Assembly: GCF_004216555.1 (NCBI RefSeq)
Contig: NZ_SGWQ01000005.1
Location: 1 to 64,000 of the forward strand
Direction of reading: 5' to 3'
DNA from: Herbihabitans rhizosphaerae
GTDB taxonomy: Bacteria > Actinomycetota > Actinomycetes > Mycobacteriales > Pseudonocardiaceae
DNA: 64,000 nucleotides
Positions 40,642 through 49,314 of the stretch are shown piece by piece. The stretch's first letter is position 1, and every line of letters begins with the position of its first letter. The translations under genes were made by a program, and so were the position numbers. The notes below the pieces were generated by a model, which worked only from the letters and a program-made list of their open reading frames with translations, ran no database searches and was not told where the DNA came from.

Positions 40642-41480
40642 GTGCCCACCGCGGACTCGAAGACCACCCCGAGCGCGGCCAGCTCGTCGTCGGTCAGCTC
40701 CACGTCCAGCTCGCGCAGCACGGTGCCCAGCTCGGACGGCTCGACCTTGCGGCGCTCCACCCGTCCGTCGGCGTGCTCCACGGTCAACTCGTCCCCGACG
40801 AGCTGCCGGCTCAGCCCTTCGGCCAGGCGCATCACGACGAGCTTGCGGCTGAACGGCGAGTGCGGGTGGGTGCTCACGTAGTGGTGCGCGACCTCGTAGT
40901 CGGCCGGCCGGTTCGGCAGCTCGTCCGAGGAGTGCATCGGCTCCCAGCCGTCCTCGACGCGCTTCGCGAGTGTCCACAGTGGACCGTCGCGGGTGATTCG
41001 GTGCGTCCAGCCGGCCTGGTCCACCACGGCTCCGTCGACCAGCGGCATCGGCGAGAGCATGTACGCGCCGAAGCCCACGTCGGCCTGGTGGTCCACGCCG
41101 TCCAGGTGCACCGAGAGCAACATGTGCGTGCGCGGCCCGGACTTGTGCGGCTGCACGCGCGCCATCCTGCGGGTGACCCGGAAGCCGAGCCGCTCCAGCA
41201 CGGCGGCGAACAGCAGCGAGTGCTCGTAGCAGTACCCGCCCCGCGCGCGGTCGACGAGCTTGGCGGTGATCGCCGGCATGCCGATACCCGCGTGCGTACC
41301 GAGCACCACGTCGACGTTCTCGAACGGGATCGCCCGAACGTGTGCCTGGTGCAGCGAGGTCAACCCGTCCACCGATGGGGTGAGCACCGGATGGTCGATC
41401 CGGGCCAGGTAGGCGTCCAGGTCGACGTCGTCGATGTGCCAGTCGTCGGTGCGGGCCGGGGTCGACAGCGGTGCGTTCAT
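40629..41480 (-). CDS. nat: Arylamine N-acetyltransferase
   Basis: The 283-residue enzyme has the complete NAT triad: C84 in RGGYCYEHS, H119 in PRTHMLLSV and D134 in ADVGFG. The pre-triad PFENVDVVLG block is also typical. NATs transfer acetyl from acetyl-CoA to arylamines, hydrazines or amide precursors. I start at the ATG at 41480; an ATG nine bases upstream is possible. A MerR-type dyad lies in the promoter region (41496-41515). Confidence 0.9.
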   Translation of the reverse strand: MNAPLSTPARTDDWHIDDVDLDAYLARIDHPVLTPSVDGLTSLHQAHVRAIPFENVDVVLGTHAGIGMPAITAKLVDRARGGYCYEHSLLFAAVLERLGFRVTRRMARVQPHKSGPRTHMLLSVHLDGVDHQADVGFGAYMLSPMPLVDGAVVDQAGWTHRITRDGPLWTLAKRVEDGWEPMHSSDELPNRPADYEVAHHYVSTHPHSPFSRKLVVMRLAEGLSRQLVGDELTVEHADGRVERRKVEPSELGTVLRELDVELTDDELAALGVVFESAVGTQSR

Positions 41481-41495
41481 GACCACCATCGTGGT

Positions 41496-41515
41496 ACCTC
41501 GACCTTGATCGAGGT
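41496..41515 (-). promoter_or_regulatory. MerR-type operator in the nat promoter
   Basis: ACCTCGA-CCTTGA-TCGAGGT is a perfect 7-bp inverted repeat with a 6-base centre. On the leftward strand TTGACC begins just before it and TACCAC follows, so the dyad lies between -35 and -10 as MerR-family operators do. No merR-like gene is in the window. Confidence 0.55.
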
Positions 41516-41555
41516 CAAGTTTGATCGGCGTCACACGCGCGCCTAGTCTCGGCGG

Positions 41556-42080
41556 ATGCCGCTGTTCTCGTTCGAGGGCGTCAGCCCGCAGGTGCACCCG
41601 GAGGCGTGGATCGCGCCGACCGCCACGATCGTCGGCAACGTGATCGTGGAGGCGCGCGCCTCGGTCTGGTACGGCGCGGTGGTGCGCGGCGACTTCACCT
41701 CGGTGATCATCCGCGAGGGTGCCAATGTGCAGGACAACTCGGTGATCCACGTCGCGGTGAACGGCGTCGAGATCGGCCGGGGCGCCACGATCGGCCACGG
41801 CTGCGTCGTGCACGACTGCACGATCGGTGAGGAGGCACTGATCGGCAACAGCGCCACCGTGCTGGACGGCGCGAAGATCGGCGCACGCGCGATGGTCGCC
41901 GCCGGCGCGCTGGTCACGCCAGGTATGGAGATCCCGCCGGAGACGATCGCGATGGGCTCGCCGGCCAAGCGGCAGGTGCCACTGGACGGCCAGGCGCGGA
42001 TGTGGGTCGAGGGCAATCCGCTCGCGTACCAGGAGTTGGCGCGCCGGCACGCCGCCGGTGTGCAACCGCTGGAGGGTTAG
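41556..42080 (+). CDS. Gamma-carbonic anhydrase family protein
   Basis: The 174-residue left-handed beta-helix protein has hexapeptide repeats (IAPTATIVGNVIVEARASVWYGAVVRGD and onward) and the zinc ligands H65 (NSVIHV), H81 and H86 (IGHGCVVH). R44 and Q59 positions (VVRGD, ANVQDN) are conserved. It is the single-domain CamH/YrdA type, so activity as carbonic anhydrase is likely but not certain. It converges on the HEAT-repeat gene, overlapping by four bases. Confidence 0.88.
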   Translation: MPLFSFEGVSPQVHPEAWIAPTATIVGNVIVEARASVWYGAVVRGDFTSVIIREGANVQDNSVIHVAVNGVEIGRGATIGHGCVVHDCTIGEEALIGNSATVLDGAKIGARAMVAAGALVTPGMEIPPETIAMGSPAKRQVPLDGQARMWVEGNPLAYQELARRHAAGVQPLEG

Positions 42081-43411
42081 AGCCTGAGGACGGACCGCAA
42101 CCAGCGGACGCGGCGCTCACCGAGTTCCGCCGAGGCCGCGGCGATCAGCACGCGCAGGTCGGCTGCCTGGTCCGGCGACGGCAGCCGGTAGGTCGTGGCC
42201 GACTCGCGGGCGAACCAGTTGTCCAGGTCCAGCATCGCCTGCCGGCGCATCGGGCTCGCCCGGTCCGCGATCAACCGGAGCACGGTCTCCAGGCGCGTCA
42301 ACGTATTTCGGGCGCGCAGCAGCCGGAACGCCGCGACGCGCACGTGCCGCCGCGGTGAGTCGAGCTGTTCGCGCAGCCACGCCTGGTCAAGGCGTCCGGC
42401 GTCCGGCAGCAGGGCCACCGACGCCTGCCGGGCGACCGACGGGTACTCGTCGGCGATCATCGGCGCAAGCGCGTGGACAGGCGCGTCGCCGAGCCGGCGC
42501 AGCGCGCGCACGGCCTCGGCCCGTCCGCGCGGACGGGAGTGCGCCAACCACGGAGCGATCAGCGGCGCGTCCGCCTTGGTGCCCGTTTCCCCAAGCCCCG
42601 CAAGGACTTCCGGCGCCGGCTCGGCCGGATCGGCCGTATCTGCGAGCACGGAACGGTATCGGCCGGCGGGATCCCCGCCCGCTCGCCGCACGATCACCTG
42701 CGCCGCCTGCCGCACCTTCGCACTGCGGTCGTCGAGCGCCTCCTCGGCCGGTGCGACCTCACCGGCGACGCCCAGCGCCCACACGGCGGCCGCGCGCACG
42801 ACGGTCGACCTGCTGGCCAACAGCCGGTAGGGCACGGCGTGATCGCCGGTCTCCCGTGCGGCCCGAACGGCGGCCTCGGCGCACTCCGCCCTGATCATCT
42901 GGTCCGGATCGGCGAGCGCGGCGCCGACCAGCGCCTCGGTGTCCACCCGGCCGGCGGCGACGCCCTCCCGCCACCCGATTCGGCGGGTGCGCACGTCCGC
43001 GCTGGCGGTCGCCGCGGCCACCACGTCCGGTGGGCCGTCGCGCAGGCAACCACGCAACGCGTCGGCAAGCCACGCACCGGCCTGCCGTGAGCCGACCGCG
43101 AACGCCACCGGAGCGAGCGCGGTGAACACCTCCGCCGGCCGCTCGGACAGCCGGCGCTCGCAGGCGGCTCGTGCCGGGTCGCGCACCTGCGGCACCCAGT
43201 CGGCCGCGCGCAACGCCAGCAGCGGCGACGTCAGCGGCTGATCCAGCCCGACCAGGTGCTCGACAGCGGCCTGCCGCTGGTGGCCGTCGCGCCCCAGGGA
43301 CGCGAGCACCAGCGCGGCGAGCGTTGGCCGGTCACGCATCTGCCGGCCGACCTCGTCCAGCCAGTCCGGGCGGGTCCACTGGTGCGAGCGCGCCGAGTCG
43401 GCGAGCGTCAC
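42077..43411 (-). CDS. HEAT-repeat protein, 5' end probably frameshifted
   Basis: The 444 residues read as an alpha-solenoid of HEAT-like units (ADPDQMIRAECAEAAVRAAR, RSTVVRAAAVWALGVAG, DDRSAKVRQAAQVIVRRAG, SPRRHVRVAAFRLLRARN). The frame stays open upstream of the GTG at 43411 (STPVADLLLRSDPVTLTECTAHEWVTLADSA), but no start is found there. In another phase a GTG at 43541 overlaps the upstream stop (GTGA) and reads TALRAAITDLVAHDGHDRFNA. A one-base slip near 43485-43500 would join them. The protein likely acts as a binding scaffold; partners unknown. Confidence 0.75.
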   Translation of the reverse strand: MTLADSARSHQWTRPDWLDEVGRQMRDRPTLAALVLASLGRDGHQRQAAVEHLVGLDQPLTSPLLALRAADWVPQVRDPARAACERRLSERPAEVFTALAPVAFAVGSRQAGAWLADALRGCLRDGPPDVVAAATASADVRTRRIGWREGVAAGRVDTEALVGAALADPDQMIRAECAEAAVRAARETGDHAVPYRLLASRSTVVRAAAVWALGVAGEVAPAEEALDDRSAKVRQAAQVIVRRAGGDPAGRYRSVLADTADPAEPAPEVLAGLGETGTKADAPLIAPWLAHSRPRGRAEAVRALRRLGDAPVHALAPMIADEYPSVARQASVALLPDAGRLDQAWLREQLDSPRRHVRVAAFRLLRARNTLTRLETVLRLIADRASPMRRQAMLDLDNWFARESATTYRLPSPDQAADLRVLIAAASAELGERRVRWLRSVLRL

Positions 43412-43537
43412 CCACTCGTGCGCGGTGCACTCCGTGAGGGTGACCGGGTCGGATCGCAGCAGCAGGTCGGCGACGGGCGTTGAAGCGATCGTGGCCGTCG
43501 TGCGCCACGAGGTCGGTGATCGCGGCGCGTAAGGCGG

Positions 43538-45496
43538 TCACGGCGCGATGCCGCAGTCGGCGAGAACCCCGGTCATCTGCTTGTCGAACGCCGCCACCGA
43601 GAAGTGCTCGCGACAGATCGCCAGCAGTTCCCCCTGCACGTCCGTCCACAGTGGACGATCGCGCAGCAGGGTGTCGCACCGCTCGACGATCTCGGCGGGC
43701 GAGTTGCCGACCAGGTGCCGCGCGAGCCGGCCGAGGTGCAGGCCCTCGGCGCCGACGGCGGTGGTCACGAACGGCAGGCCGGCCGCCATCGAGTCGACGA
43801 ACTTGATCTTCACACCCGCGCCGTAGTGCATCGGCACCACGTGCAGCAGCGCCGAGGAGAGCACCGGCCGCGGGTTCGGCACCTTGCCGAGTACCTGGAT
43901 GTGTTGCCCGGCAAGGGCTTTCACCGCGGGCGACGGGTCGGCGCCGACCACTCGCAGGTCCAGCTCCGGGTGCCGCTCGCGCAGGCCGGGCAGCACGTGC
44001 CCGGCCAGCTCCAGCACCGCGAACTCGTTCGGCGTGCCCGGCGTGTCGTCGAATCCGCCGAAGAACACGATGCCGTGCCGGCCGTCCCAGCCGGGCACGT
44101 CGTCCGGCACGTCGTCCGGCACGGCGGCCGGGTAACAGGCCACGTGCACCTGAGTGGACGGCGCGACCGAACGGGCCCAGCGCGCCTCCTCCTCGCTCAC
44201 GCACACCGCCACATCGGCCCAAGTGAACGCGCGAACCTCCTGCTGCCGCAGGCGATCCGCCTCCACGGCGAAGTGCCTGCGCCGATCGTGGTCATCCGTG
44301 CGGGTGAAGTGTTGCTCGGGCCGCCGGTGGAACAGCGCCTCCGAGTCGTACACCCGCACCGCCTGCGGCTGCGCGGCGGCGATCCGCTCGCCCAGCCCGA
44401 TGAAGTTGTGCGGCCGGAACGCCACGATCACGTCGTACAGCCCGGCCCGGCCGGTCGACCACGCGGCGGCGTCCTCGACCCCCGAGACGACCTCGATTCC
44501 CTTGGCACGCAAGGCAGGCGCGTACTCCTCGGCGCGCTCCGGCGACGCGGCGAAGAACGTCACGCGGGCACGCGGATCGGCCGCCCGCCACGCGTCCACG
44601 ACCGCCATCGTGCGCGGGTCGCCCCGGCCCCGGTCGGCCTGCGGCACCCGGTCGTCGATCAGCAGAACCCGGTACGGCGCAAGGTGATCGCGCAGCCACC
44701 AGTGCCGGTGCGGGTGCTCGTCCAGCCCGACCACCGGCGCGCGCCGGGCCAGCTCGTCGGGCCAGCGGCGGCGGAACGTGCCGTGGTTGAGCCGCATCAA
44801 CTCGGTGGCGCGCGCGGAGGAGCTGCTGCCGTGCCGCGCGTGCGTCACCCGTGACGCCGGCTGCAACCACGTGGTCAAGCCGCGCTCGCGCATCGACATC
44901 GCCAGGTCGACGTCCTCGAAGTACGCGATCTCGTACTCCGGCGAGAACCCGCCGGCCGCGTGGAAAGCGTTGCGGCGCACCAACAAGCAGGCCGCCGACG
45001 CGTAGTCCACCTCGCGCGGGAACAGGCTCACCTCGGCGTCGTGCGCGCGGCACCAGCCGTCGCCGCCGATCACGCTGCCGGCCTCCTGCACGGTGCCGTC
45101 CGCGTTCAGCATCACCGGCGCCACGGCGGCCGCGTACTCGTGCGTGTCCAGGAACTCGACCAGCGGATCGAGCCAGCCGTCGGTCACCTCGACGTCGGCG
45201 TTGAGGAAGCAGACGAACTCGGTGTCGGCGTGCCGCACGCCCAGGTTGCAGCCCGCGCCGAAGCCCAGGTTCTCGTTGAGCCGCAACACTTCCCCACCGG
45301 CGAGGTGCGTGTCGGTGAGGTTGTCGGCGAGCCACTGCCCGGTGCCGTCGGGAGAAGCCGAGTCCACCACGATCACGCGGTATCCCACGTTCGTGTGCTT
45401 GGCGAGCAGCTCGAGGCAGTGCGCGACCAGCTCGCCGCCGCCGTAGGAGACGATCACCACCGTCACCCTGCGGTCGCCGACCCCTGGCATGGTCAT
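43538..45496 (-). CDS. Two-domain glycosyltransferase (GT2 plus GT4/GT1-like)
   Basis: The 652-residue protein carries a GT2 domain at about 8-230 (VTVVIVSYGGGELVAHCLELL, VVDSASPDGTGQW, LNENLGFGAGCNLGVRHADTEFVCFLNADVEV, YEIAYFEDVDLAMSMRERG). A second, GT-B-type domain follows at about 290-640 (GIVFFGGFDDTPGTPNEFAVL, DLRVVGADPSP, VLGKVPN, HVVPMHYGAGVKIKFVDSMAAGLPFVTTAVGAEGL). Two sugars could therefore be added by one polypeptide. It is coupled to the upstream gene (ATGA). Cytoplasmic face of the membrane presumed; acceptor unknown. Confidence 0.85.
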   Translation of the reverse strand: MTMPGVGDRRVTVVIVSYGGGELVAHCLELLAKHTNVGYRVIVVDSASPDGTGQWLADNLTDTHLAGGEVLRLNENLGFGAGCNLGVRHADTEFVCFLNADVEVTDGWLDPLVEFLDTHEYAAAVAPVMLNADGTVQEAGSVIGGDGWCRAHDAEVSLFPREVDYASAACLLVRRNAFHAAGGFSPEYEIAYFEDVDLAMSMRERGLTTWLQPASRVTHARHGSSSSARATELMRLNHGTFRRRWPDELARRAPVVGLDEHPHRHWWLRDHLAPYRVLLIDDRVPQADRGRGDPRTMAVVDAWRAADPRARVTFFAASPERAEEYAPALRAKGIEVVSGVEDAAAWSTGRAGLYDVIVAFRPHNFIGLGERIAAAQPQAVRVYDSEALFHRRPEQHFTRTDDHDRRRHFAVEADRLRQQEVRAFTWADVAVCVSEEEARWARSVAPSTQVHVACYPAAVPDDVPDDVPGWDGRHGIVFFGGFDDTPGTPNEFAVLELAGHVLPGLRERHPELDLRVVGADPSPAVKALAGQHIQVLGKVPNPRPVLSSALLHVVPMHYGAGVKIKFVDSMAAGLPFVTTAVGAEGLHLGRLARHLVGNSPAEIVERCDTLLRDRPLWTDVQGELLAICREHFSVAAFDKQMTGVLADCGIAP

Positions 45497-46890
45497 CGGC
45501 CCTTCGCCTTGCCGTAGGCCTTGCGCAGCGGGCTGCTCCAGCGCACCAGCTTGGTGTGCTCCCAGGCGTCCAGCTCCTGCTGGCGGTGCTCGGCGAGCGC
45601 GGCGATCTCCTGTGTGCGGCGCTCCGCCTCGGCCACGCCGGCACGGGCGCTCTCGACCTCCGCACGGGCGGCGTCCCGCTCGTCCTCGGCCGCGCGTACC
45701 GCGTCGATCAGGCGCTCGCGCTCGGTCATGGCGAGCTGGCGGTGACGGTCGAGCGCGCGGCGCAGGGCGGCGTTCTCCTCGACGAGCTGAGTGGCGTCGC
45801 GGCGCTCGCCGGTGCCACGGGCTCGGCCCGCCGCCGCGGCCAGCTCGGCCAACCGTCCGAAGTGGACGTTCAGCGCCTCGAGCGCGGAATCCTTGTACGA
45901 CAACGAATTTCTGGTACTCCGGACCGCCGCGGCGAGGCCGTCCGCCGAGCGCACGATCCGCTCGGGCTGGCCGAACTCGGCGGCCGCGACACCGTCCTCG
46001 CCGGTCACGTCGAGCAGCACCCAGTGCACGCCCAGCCCGGCCGTCGCGGCCGCGACGTGCTCGTCGGTCGCGATCACCACGGTGGCGCCGGCGAGCACGG
46101 CCAGCCGGTCGGTGGAGGCCAGATCGGGCAGCACGACCACGTGCTCGGCACCGGTGTCGGCGAGCACCTCGGTGAGCGCGTCGGCCAGGCCGGGCGCCAC
46201 CTCGTCCGGTCCGTCCACCGTGGACGTCGCGAGTGCCAGTACGGCGTAGTCACCCTCGCCGGGCAGCACGCCGAGCTGGCGGAGCTGCGCGCGCACCGCG
46301 TCGAGGACGGCGGTGTCGACGGTCTGGCGCACGGCGAGTGCCGGGTGCGGGATCACGGTGATCTCACCGGTCAGGCCGGCCGCCACCAGCCGGTCGCGTG
46401 ACCTGGTGTCACGCACCGCGCGATAGGTCACCCGTTCGGCGGCGGTGATCAAGGCGGCATACGGATCGGCGGCCACCCGCACGCCGGCCCAGGCGATCGG
46501 GTGGGTGCGCTCCAGGTCCTCGCCGAGGCCGGCGGTGAGGTAGCGGTGCGCGTCGCCGATGTCCTCGGCCGGGTAGAGGTCCACGAACGCGTGCACGGTC
46601 AGGCCGAGCGGGAAACTCGGGCACACCAGGCTCAGCGCGGTAGCGCCGGCGAGCCGGGCGCACCGGGTGTGGTCGTACAGGCCGAACGGGGCGGCCGGCC
46701 GGCCCTCGTCGGCGATCGACGGGCGCAACCAGCCCAGTGGCGCCAGCGTGTCGGCGCGCCAGCCGGGCAGCCGGGCGAGCAGCTCGTGCTCGGTGACCCG
46801 GCTGAGCAACTGGTCGCCCAGGCCCGGCAGGTCCGTACTTCCCCAGATGGCGACCGCACCGGCGGCGGGCGCGTCAGATGGTGCCGACAC
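45493..46890 (-). CDS. Polysaccharide pyruvyl transferase-like protein with C-terminal coiled coil
   Basis: A 465-residue protein. The N-terminal 330 residues resemble polysaccharide pyruvyltransferases (VAIWGSTDLPGLGDQLLSRVTEHEL, SLVCPSFPLGLTVHAFVDLYP, LAVLALAT-type strand). Residues about 355-445 form a coiled coil (LVEENAALRRALDRHRQLAM to EHRQQELDAWEH). It ends KLVRWSSPLRKAYGKAKGR, a basic tail also seen after the coil of the 29244 protein. I start at the GTG at 46890; upstream sequence in frame is not coding-like. It forms an operon with the double glycosyltransferase. Confidence 0.7.
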   Translation of the reverse strand: MSAPSDAPAAGAVAIWGSTDLPGLGDQLLSRVTEHELLARLPGWRADTLAPLGWLRPSIADEGRPAAPFGLYDHTRCARLAGATALSLVCPSFPLGLTVHAFVDLYPAEDIGDAHRYLTAGLGEDLERTHPIAWAGVRVAADPYAALITAAERVTYRAVRDTRSRDRLVAAGLTGEITVIPHPALAVRQTVDTAVLDAVRAQLRQLGVLPGEGDYAVLALATSTVDGPDEVAPGLADALTEVLADTGAEHVVVLPDLASTDRLAVLAGATVVIATDEHVAAATAGLGVHWVLLDVTGEDGVAAAEFGQPERIVRSADGLAAAVRSTRNSLSYKDSALEALNVHFGRLAELAAAAGRARGTGERRDATQLVEENAALRRALDRHRQLAMTERERLIDAVRAAEDERDAARAEVESARAGVAEAERRTQEIAALAEHRQQELDAWEHTKLVRWSSPLRKAYGKAKGR

Positions 46891-47092
46891 GGCGCGACTG
46901 TACCGATGACCCGCGCCCGCGAGGAAACCCAGGGCAGTGCCAGGCCGTCGTAGGCATACGACAAGACAAACTGCGGCACATATAGCCCACATGAGTGAAC
47001 CTGCCCGTGTCGAGGCGCCGTTGATGCGCCCGAGGGCGGTCATGACGCACGATCGGGTCGGAACACGACCGCGGAAACGACGGGAGAATTCC

Positions 47093-47191
47093 ATGTGGCT
47101 ACAGATCACCGCTTTGGCGGTCGTAGCAGTTGTGTTCGTCGTGCGACTGGCATTCGCGCTGACCGACCGGCCGACCAAGCCGCACAACTGA
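47093..47191 (+). CDS. Very small single-helix membrane protein
   Basis: A 32-residue frame (one helix, WLQITALAVVAVVFVVRLAFAL, then a charged tail TDRPTKPHN) with GGGAGA six bases before the ATG. Third positions are GC-rich. It stands alone between the glycan operon and copy 2 of the dispersed element. No family recognised. Confidence 0.5.
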   Translation: MWLQITALAVVAVVFVVRLAFALTDRPTKPHN

Positions 47192-47265
47192 ACCACGACG
47201 CGATTCATTTCTGCGTCGAGATCGGCGTACCCGGAATGCGTGCAGTGCCGCACGATTTTGCCCCG

Positions 47266-47430
47266 CGCTTGACAAACGCCTCGGCACCTGTCTGCGTACT
47301 TTAGCCCGCTAAAGTACCTCGGCCACCGAGAAAACCCAGGTCAAACATGATCAGCGGGCGTCGAGGAACGTGAGGGTGATACGCATACGGCTCTACGCGC
47401 CGGTGCGGTAACCCTCACGACCTTGTTCGG
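47266..47430 (+). repeat. Dispersed intergenic element, copy 2 (full length)
   Basis: Same order as copy 1: CTTGACAA (47268-47275); the palindrome with 10-bp arms (47296-47317, core ACTTTAGCCCGCTAAAGT); GAGAAAACCCAGGTCA; and the hairpin 47369-47377 with 47411-47419 (CGTGAGGGT/ACCCTCACG). The loop differs from copy 1 in sequence and slightly in length while the stem is kept. The element ends seven bases before the stop of the NarL-type regulator on the other strand. Confidence 0.8.
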
Positions 47431-47436
47431 CGCACT

Positions 47437-48138
47437 TTAGTCGCGCGGCTGTGGGGCGACCAGGCCCGATTCGTAGGCGAGCACGACGAGTTGTGCGCGA
47501 TCTCGCGCGCGCACCTTCGTCATGATTCGGCTGACGTGTGTGCGTGATGTCGCCGGGCTGATCACCAATTCGCCCGCGATCTCGTCGTTGGACAGCCCGC
47601 CGGCCACCATGGCGAGAACCTCGCGCTCCCGTTCGGTCAATTCGCTGAGCACGCTGGTGTCCACCCGCCGCTGGCCGGGGCTGGCCACGAACTCGGCGAT
47701 CAGCCGGCGGGTCACGGTCGGCGCGAGCAGTGCCTCGCCGCGCGCCACGACCTCGATCGCGTGCAGCAGCTCGGTCGGGTCGGTGTCCTTGAGCAGGAAC
47801 CCGCTCGCCCCGCCGCGCAGTGCCTCGAACACGTACTCGTCCACGTCGAACGTGGTCAGTACCAACACTTTCACGCCGGCCAATTCGGGGTCGGAGGTGA
47901 TCGACCTGGTCGCCTGCAGGCCGTCCATCACCGGCATGCGGATGTCCATCACGACCACGTCCGGCCGGTGCTCCCTGGCCAGCGCGACGGCCGCGATGCC
48001 GTTCTCCGCCTCGCCGCACACCTGGAAACCGTCCTCGGTGTCCAGCAGCACCCGGAACCCGGCACGAACGAGCTTCTGGTCGTCGGCGAGCACGACCGTG
48101 ATCACGTCGTGAGGGTGCCTGTCGTTCACATCGATCAC
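47437..48138 (-). CDS. NarL/LuxR-family response regulator
   Basis: The 233-residue protein has a receiver domain (D19/D20, phospho-acceptor D65 in VVVMDIRMPV, KD in LLKDTD) and a LuxR helix-turn-helix (LTEREREVLAMVAGGLSNDEIAGELVISPATSRTHVSRIMTKV). It overlaps the kinase stop by four bases (ATGA). Two-component partners of this type often control transport or secretion genes nearby; the membrane protein at 49315 is the nearest candidate. Confidence 0.9.
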   Translation of the reverse strand: MIDVNDRHPHDVITVVLADDQKLVRAGFRVLLDTEDGFQVCGEAENGIAAVALAREHRPDVVVMDIRMPVMDGLQATRSITSDPELAGVKVLVLTTFDVDEYVFEALRGGASGFLLKDTDPTELLHAIEVVARGEALLAPTVTRRLIAEFVASPGQRRVDTSVLSELTEREREVLAMVAGGLSNDEIAGELVISPATSRTHVSRIMTKVRARDRAQLVVLAYESGLVAPQPRD

Positions 48139-49238
48139 TCGTCCGTCCCCTGAAGGGGTAGTTCGGCCCGCACCAGGAATCCGCGCTCACCCGGTGCCGC
48201 CACCAGCGTGCCACCCAACGCCTCGGCGCGTTCACGCATGCCGCGCAATCCGTTGCCGCCGTGCACCTCCTCCGGCGGCGCGCCGTCGTCGCTCACCTCG
48301 ATCACCAGCATGTCCTCGCGGCGGGTCAGCCGGACGACGGCGGCCGTGGCGTCCCGCGCGTGGCGCACCACATTGGTGAGCGATTCCTGCACGATCCGGT
48401 AGGCCGCCGCGCCCACCTGCGCCGGCAACTCGCCGGGGTCCCCGTGCAGATCCACCCGCAGGCCGGTCGACGACGTGGCGTCGATCAGCTCGTCCACCCG
48501 GTCCAGGCTCGGCACGGGCGCACGATCGCCGGTGCGCAGCACGCCGAGCGCCGCCCGCAGATCGTGCAGCGCGGTCCGGCTCGCGTCCTTGATCGCCAGC
48601 AGCGCCTCCTTGGCCTGCTCCGGCTTGCGATCGGCGACGTGCGCGGCCACCCCGGCCTGCACGTTGATCATGGCCAGGCTGTGCGCGACCACGTCGTGCA
48701 CCTCGCGCGCCACCCGCAACCGCTCCTCCTCGGCCAGCCGCTGTTCCCGCTCCACCGCCCGCTCCCGCGACGCCCGGACGGCGGCCGCCCGAGCGCGCGC
48801 GGCCGTGCCGAACGCGACCACGGCGGCGGCCAGCGCCAGGAATCCCGTCGCCGCGACGTGCGGCAGCCAGGGGTTGCCGCCGAGCACATAGGAGACGTAG
48901 GCGCCGAGCAGACCGACCCCCGCGGCCGCGCCGGCGCGCCACGGCCCGGCGCGCATCGCGAAGGTGAACAACGCGATGATCGCGCCGGCGATGACCGGGC
49001 CGGGCGGGTAGTCGGTGCGGTGGTAGATCAGCGCCACCGCCATGGTCACGACGAACACGGCGAGCGGATAACTCGTGCGCCACAACAGGGGCAGCACCGC
49101 CGCGAGGAGCAGCCCGTAGCCGCCCGCGTCCAGCGGCATCAGGATCGGTCGGTACTTCCCGGAACCGGTGGTGGCGCCAAGCACGAGCGCCGCGACCACC
49201 ACGGTGATCACGGCGTCCCGTTTGGTTGGCGCTTGCAC
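48135..49238 (-). CDS. Sensor histidine kinase (HisKA_3 type)
   Basis: The 367-residue kinase has an N-terminal membrane domain of four to five helices (residues 9-145), then a HisKA_3 dimerisation domain with H181 in VAREVHDVVAHSLAMI, and an ATPase with AYRIVQESLTNVVRHA, VSDDGAPP and GNGLRGMRERAEALGG. No separate extracytoplasmic sensor domain is present, so the signal is probably sensed in the membrane. Partner regulator follows at once. Confidence 0.9.
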   Translation of the reverse strand: MQAPTKRDAVITVVVAALVLGATTGSGKYRPILMPLDAGGYGLLLAAVLPLLWRTSYPLAVFVVTMAVALIYHRTDYPPGPVIAGAIIALFTFAMRAGPWRAGAAAGVGLLGAYVSYVLGGNPWLPHVAATGFLALAAAVVAFGTAARARAAAVRASRERAVEREQRLAEEERLRVAREVHDVVAHSLAMINVQAGVAAHVADRKPEQAKEALLAIKDASRTALHDLRAALGVLRTGDRAPVPSLDRVDELIDATSSTGLRVDLHGDPGELPAQVGAAAYRIVQESLTNVVRHARDATAAVVRLTRREDMLVIEVSDDGAPPEEVHGGNGLRGMRERAEALGGTLVAAPGERGFLVRAELPLQGTDE

Positions 49239-49314
49239 GGTTCGACGCTACGGCAACAGGTGCCGCCCGCGCGTACGTCCACACGCGACACTCGGCTGCC
49301 GCTCTCAGGCGTAT

